Positions 62,151 to 64,000 of a DNA stretch of 64,000 bases are shown here, one piece after another. Positions within the stretch are counted from its first letter, which is position 1. Each line of letters starts with the position of its first letter. A program made the translations under genes and the position numbers. Under the pieces are notes generated by a model. The model made no database searches and was not told the DNA's origin. It was given only the letters and a program-made list of their open reading frames with translations. The stretch is from Nocardioides flavus (ex Wang et al. 2016) (GTDB lineage: Bacteria > Actinomycetota > Actinomycetes > Propionibacteriales > Nocardioidaceae), in contig NZ_BNAD01000002.1 in assembly GCF_014653115.1 (NCBI RefSeq), forward strand, positions 433,677 through 497,676. Reading direction: 5' to 3'.

Positions 62151-63479
62151 ATGGACGAGGAGATTGTCATCGGGCGCCTCAGGTCCGTGCCAGCTCGGGA
62201 AGTGTGGCGTCATGAAGCTCTCGATTTCACTCCGTGGCTGCTGGACAACGCCGATGTCTTGTCAGAGGTGATCGGACTAGACCTGGAGCTCGACACTGCC
62301 GAGCACGCGGTGGGCGATTTCAGTCTCGACCTCATCGGGCGCGACCGCATCTCGGGCGATCTCGTGATCGTTGAGAACCAACTCGAGCAGAGCGATCACA
62401 CCCATCTTGGCCAGATCATGACGTACGCGGGTGGCACAGACGCGGCTCATATCGTGTGGGTCGCACCGTCCTTCCGACCAGAGCACCGCCGTGCTTTGGA
62501 GTGGCTCAATGAGCGGACCGACGAGACAACTCGATTCTTCGCTGTCGAGGTGAAGGCTGTGCGCATCGGGGACTCGCCCTACGCGCCCCTGCTTTCCCTT
62601 GCCGTGCAGCCCAACGATTGGGGCAAGCAAGTCCGGACGAAAGCAATCCAGCAGTCTGGTGCGACGTGGTCGTCTTCCGACCTCATGCCGGCGGTGCGAG
62701 CGGAGACGACGCCTCAGGTTGCCGACGCGATCGGCGCGTTGCTGGCTGCGCACGAGGCCCTGGGGCCGGGCGCGGGGTTCTATTACGGCACTGCGCGTTC
62801 ACCGTCGGTCACGGCCACCATGTCTGCCGGAGCCGTTCGTGCCCAGCCGTGGAGCGTGTTCACGCACCTTGGCGTGGTGTGGACCCTCAATCTGGACTGG
62901 ATCCACAAGCAAGGACGTGTGCTCTCCGCGGACTACATGGAATCGCTTGCCTCTGAGCTTGGCGACCTCCCGGGGCTCGCGGAAGCCTTTGCCGCCGGGC
63001 GAGTGGTCGGATGGCGAAAGCGGCCGTCCGTCGCTGCCGAGCCTCTGTTCTCTCACCCTGGCGCCGTCGATCGGATATCGGCAGCCATGGCCCGCATGTT
63101 TCAGGAGATCGGCGCCACGGCTGATGCAGCCCCGCCGAGCTCAGCAGCGGCATTCGACTGGTCCCGGCTTCACGCTTACATGGCAGCGATACCGGCAGGC
63201 CGGTGGACGACATACGGCGTGCTGGCCCAACTCGTCGGCACAGCAGCGCAACCCCTCGGCCAACACATCACTAGATGTGTGGAGTGCCCGCACGCCCATC
63301 GCGTGCTATCGGAGAGGGGCGTCGTTTCGGCCGGATTCACGTGGTCCGATCCGGATGACCTCCGTGACCCAGCTCAGATGCTGATTGAGGAGGGCATCGA
63401 CATGACTGGAGGTCGCGCGAGCATGGCCCAACGTCTCGACGCCGCAGCGCTCGCCGCCCTTGTTCGCACCACTGGATAG
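62151..63479 (+). CDS. PD-(D/E)XK-like nuclease domain fused to alkyltransferase-like domain
   Basis: A 442-residue two-domain protein. Residues about 15-125 fit a restriction-type fold: VGDFSLDLIGRD (Asp) then LVIVENQLEQSDHTHLGQI (Glu-x-Gln) and IVWVAPSFRPEHRRALEWLN. The middle (about 165-320) has a DUF4268-like feel. Residues about 340-430 match the MGMT/alkyltransferase-like winged helix: AIPAGRWTTYGVLAQLVG, then the active-site region CVECPHAHRVLSERG, where the reactive-Cys motif PCHRV reads PHAHRV. It could therefore bind alkylated DNA without repairing it and bring a nuclease to it. The function is inference; I know no standard name. Confidence 0.75.
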   Translation: MDEEIVIGRLRSVPAREVWRHEALDFTPWLLDNADVLSEVIGLDLELDTAEHAVGDFSLDLIGRDRISGDLVIVENQLEQSDHTHLGQIMTYAGGTDAAHIVWVAPSFRPEHRRALEWLNERTDETTRFFAVEVKAVRIGDSPYAPLLSLAVQPNDWGKQVRTKAIQQSGATWSSSDLMPAVRAETTPQVADAIGALLAAHEALGPGAGFYYGTARSPSVTATMSAGAVRAQPWSVFTHLGVVWTLNLDWIHKQGRVLSADYMESLASELGDLPGLAEAFAAGRVVGWRKRPSVAAEPLFSHPGAVDRISAAMARMFQEIGATADAAPPSSAAAFDWSRLHAYMAAIPAGRWTTYGVLAQLVGTAAQPLGQHITRCVECPHAHRVLSERGVVSAGFTWSDPDDLRDPAQMLIEEGIDMTGGRASMAQRLDAAALAALVRTTG

Positions 63480-63561
63480 GCCGGTCGCCACACCGCCCGC
63501 CTGTGTCCGGTTTGCCGATCACGACCTGCGTTTGCGCCAACCCTCTTGATGACCCGTGGTG

Positions 63562-63878
63562 CTACAGCGCGTGGCGAGCAGGCGCCGCGGCCAGCTCGTC
63601 CGCCAGGTGCTTCACCTGCGCGAGCAGTTCCTCCGGAGGTCGGGTCAGGTCCAGCGTGTGCGCCGTGATGGTGACGTCGGTTCCGACCACCCGGTGGACG
63701 GCAGGATCGTCGTTGCCCTTGGCATAGACAAGGTGCCCTTGCTGCAACTCGAGCACCGTGCAGTAGGCCAGGAGCTGGTAGAGGTCGGCATTGGGGAACC
63801 CCTCGGGCTTCTCTGCCTTGTACTTCGCATCCACGACAACCTGCCGTCCTGACACCGACGTCCAGAGGAAGTCGGGAC
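63562..63878 (-). pseudogene. mcrC: mcrC fragment (McrBC restriction system), 5' end cut by IS
   Basis: The C-terminal ~105 residues of a McrC-type nuclease subunit: PDFLWTSVSGRQVVVDAKYK gives the PD...D-x-K catalytic core (Asp of PDF, DAKYK), followed by FPNADLYQLLAYCTVL and GHLVYAKGN. Upstream (to the right) the similarity stops near 63878, where IS sequence begins. mcrB and the mcrC N terminus are not in the window. McrBC cleaves methylated DNA; this copy should be inactive. Confidence 0.8.
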
Positions 63879-64000
63879 TGCTGCACGGATAGGTGACAGG
63901 TTGGGTCAGGCTGCCTGAGCGGCAGGTGTGGTCATGATGGTCTCGTACTCGATGGGGGTCAACCGTCCGAGAGCGGCCTGTCGCCGACGGCGGTGGTAGG
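63879..64000 (-). mobile_element. second IS3-type element, one end (partial)
   Basis: The join to mcrC is near 63878; the terminal sequence seems to start close to TGCACGGATAGGTGACAGG. The boundary is approximate because the other end and its inverted repeat are outside the window. Confidence 0.6.
63906..64000 (-). CDS. IS3-family transposase, C-terminal end (partial)
   Basis: The last 30 codons read YHRRRRQAALGRLTPIEYET and end IMTTPAAQAA. The 'R-R-H/Q-x-A-L-G-x-L-T/S-P-I-E-Y-E' ending is diagnostic of IS3-family OrfB (rve C terminus). It differs from the IS at 29260-30575. The rest lies beyond the window. Confidence 0.85.
   Translation of the reverse strand, partial: YHRRRRQAALGRLTPIEYETIMTTPAAQAA

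Larger units (their letters stand above)
60985..64000. mobile_element. integrative element 2, left end (partial)
   Basis: Inferred from junction copy B. The first genes (EEP hydrolase, nuclease/alkyltransferase-like fusion, mcrC fragment) are unrelated to element 1 cargo. It continues past the window. Confidence 0.55.

Noticed and set aside
1..64000. CRISPR array
   Set aside because: No regularly spaced short direct repeats were seen, and no cas genes are present.

Overview
The window comes from a high-GC actinobacterium, most likely a member of the Nocardioidaceae. The main reasons are pervasive G/C third codon positions, many ATGA/GTGA start-stop overlaps, a LexA-boxed DUF222/13E12 HNH endonuclease, a Zur-controlled set of zinc-independent ribosomal proteins with an Rv0106/Mrf-type CobW-like protein, and an actinobacterial PAS-ANTAR gene. 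The taxon is inferred from gene content; no rRNA or complete tRNA is present.

Chromosomal backbone (1 to about 28.1 kb). 1) An amidohydrolase and a deaminase in an overlapping pair, then an SRPBCC protein, a TM-helix-repeat membrane protein and a YibE/F permease. 2) A zinc-starvation block: Zur, a divergent Zur-like box, then rpmE2, a mrf-like gene, rpmF, rpsR2, rpmJ2, rpmB2 and rpsN2. A permease pair follows, then an HU-like gene with its own Zur-like box. 3) An exported protein, a PAS-ANTAR gene broken by one amber codon, galM, a small CxxC protein, a LexA box with an HNH endonuclease, a secreted protein, a CHAP-domain wall hydrolase candidate and an aldo/keto reductase. 4) A TPP riboswitch leading a ykoF-E-D-C thiamine-precursor uptake operon, a lipoate-ligase-like gene, an ABC exporter pair, lutABC (L-lactate oxidation, reverse strand) and gtrA.

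Integrated DNA (28.14 kb to the end). Two 187-bp imperfect direct repeats (28139-28325 and 60985-61171) each begin with the 3' part of a tRNA-Thr gene (anticodon CGT where it can be read) on the minus strand. They carry the same element arm. I read them as the left junctions of two related integrative elements stacked at one tRNA gene. Element 1 (about 32.8 kb) carries two hypothetical genes, an intact-looking IS3-family element that appears to have removed the 5' end of the tyrosine integrase gene, an excisionase-like protein and a large catabolic cargo. Element 2 begins at 60985 and runs off the window; it starts with an EEP-family hydrolase, an unusual PD-(D/E)XK-like plus alkyltransferase-like fusion, and an mcrC fragment cut by a second IS3-type element.

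The cargo of element 1 (32.3-60.4 kb) has more A/T in third positions than the backbone. It includes an SDR/nitroreductase/acetoacetate-decarboxylase-like/ACAD/APH-kinase operon, an acyl-CoA ligase, a 2-oxoacid dehydrogenase E1a-E1b-E2 operon without E3, a second ACAD, two SDRs, a cupin, a cyclase-family hydrolase and a second acyl-CoA ligase. A branched-chain-type ABC importer (LivF, a LivH-LivM-LivG triple fusion and a lipoprotein receptor), two nearly duplicate SDRs, a zinc ADH and three TetR regulators complete it. Similar palindromes (CCGACC-N4-GGTCGR or ACCGA-N4-TCGGT) lie in its promoter regions, suggesting one coordinated regulon. A plausible reading is import, oxidation, ring opening and CoA-dependent breakdown of a cyclic alcohol or ketone through 4-hydroxy or keto acids, but the substrate cannot be read from the sequence.
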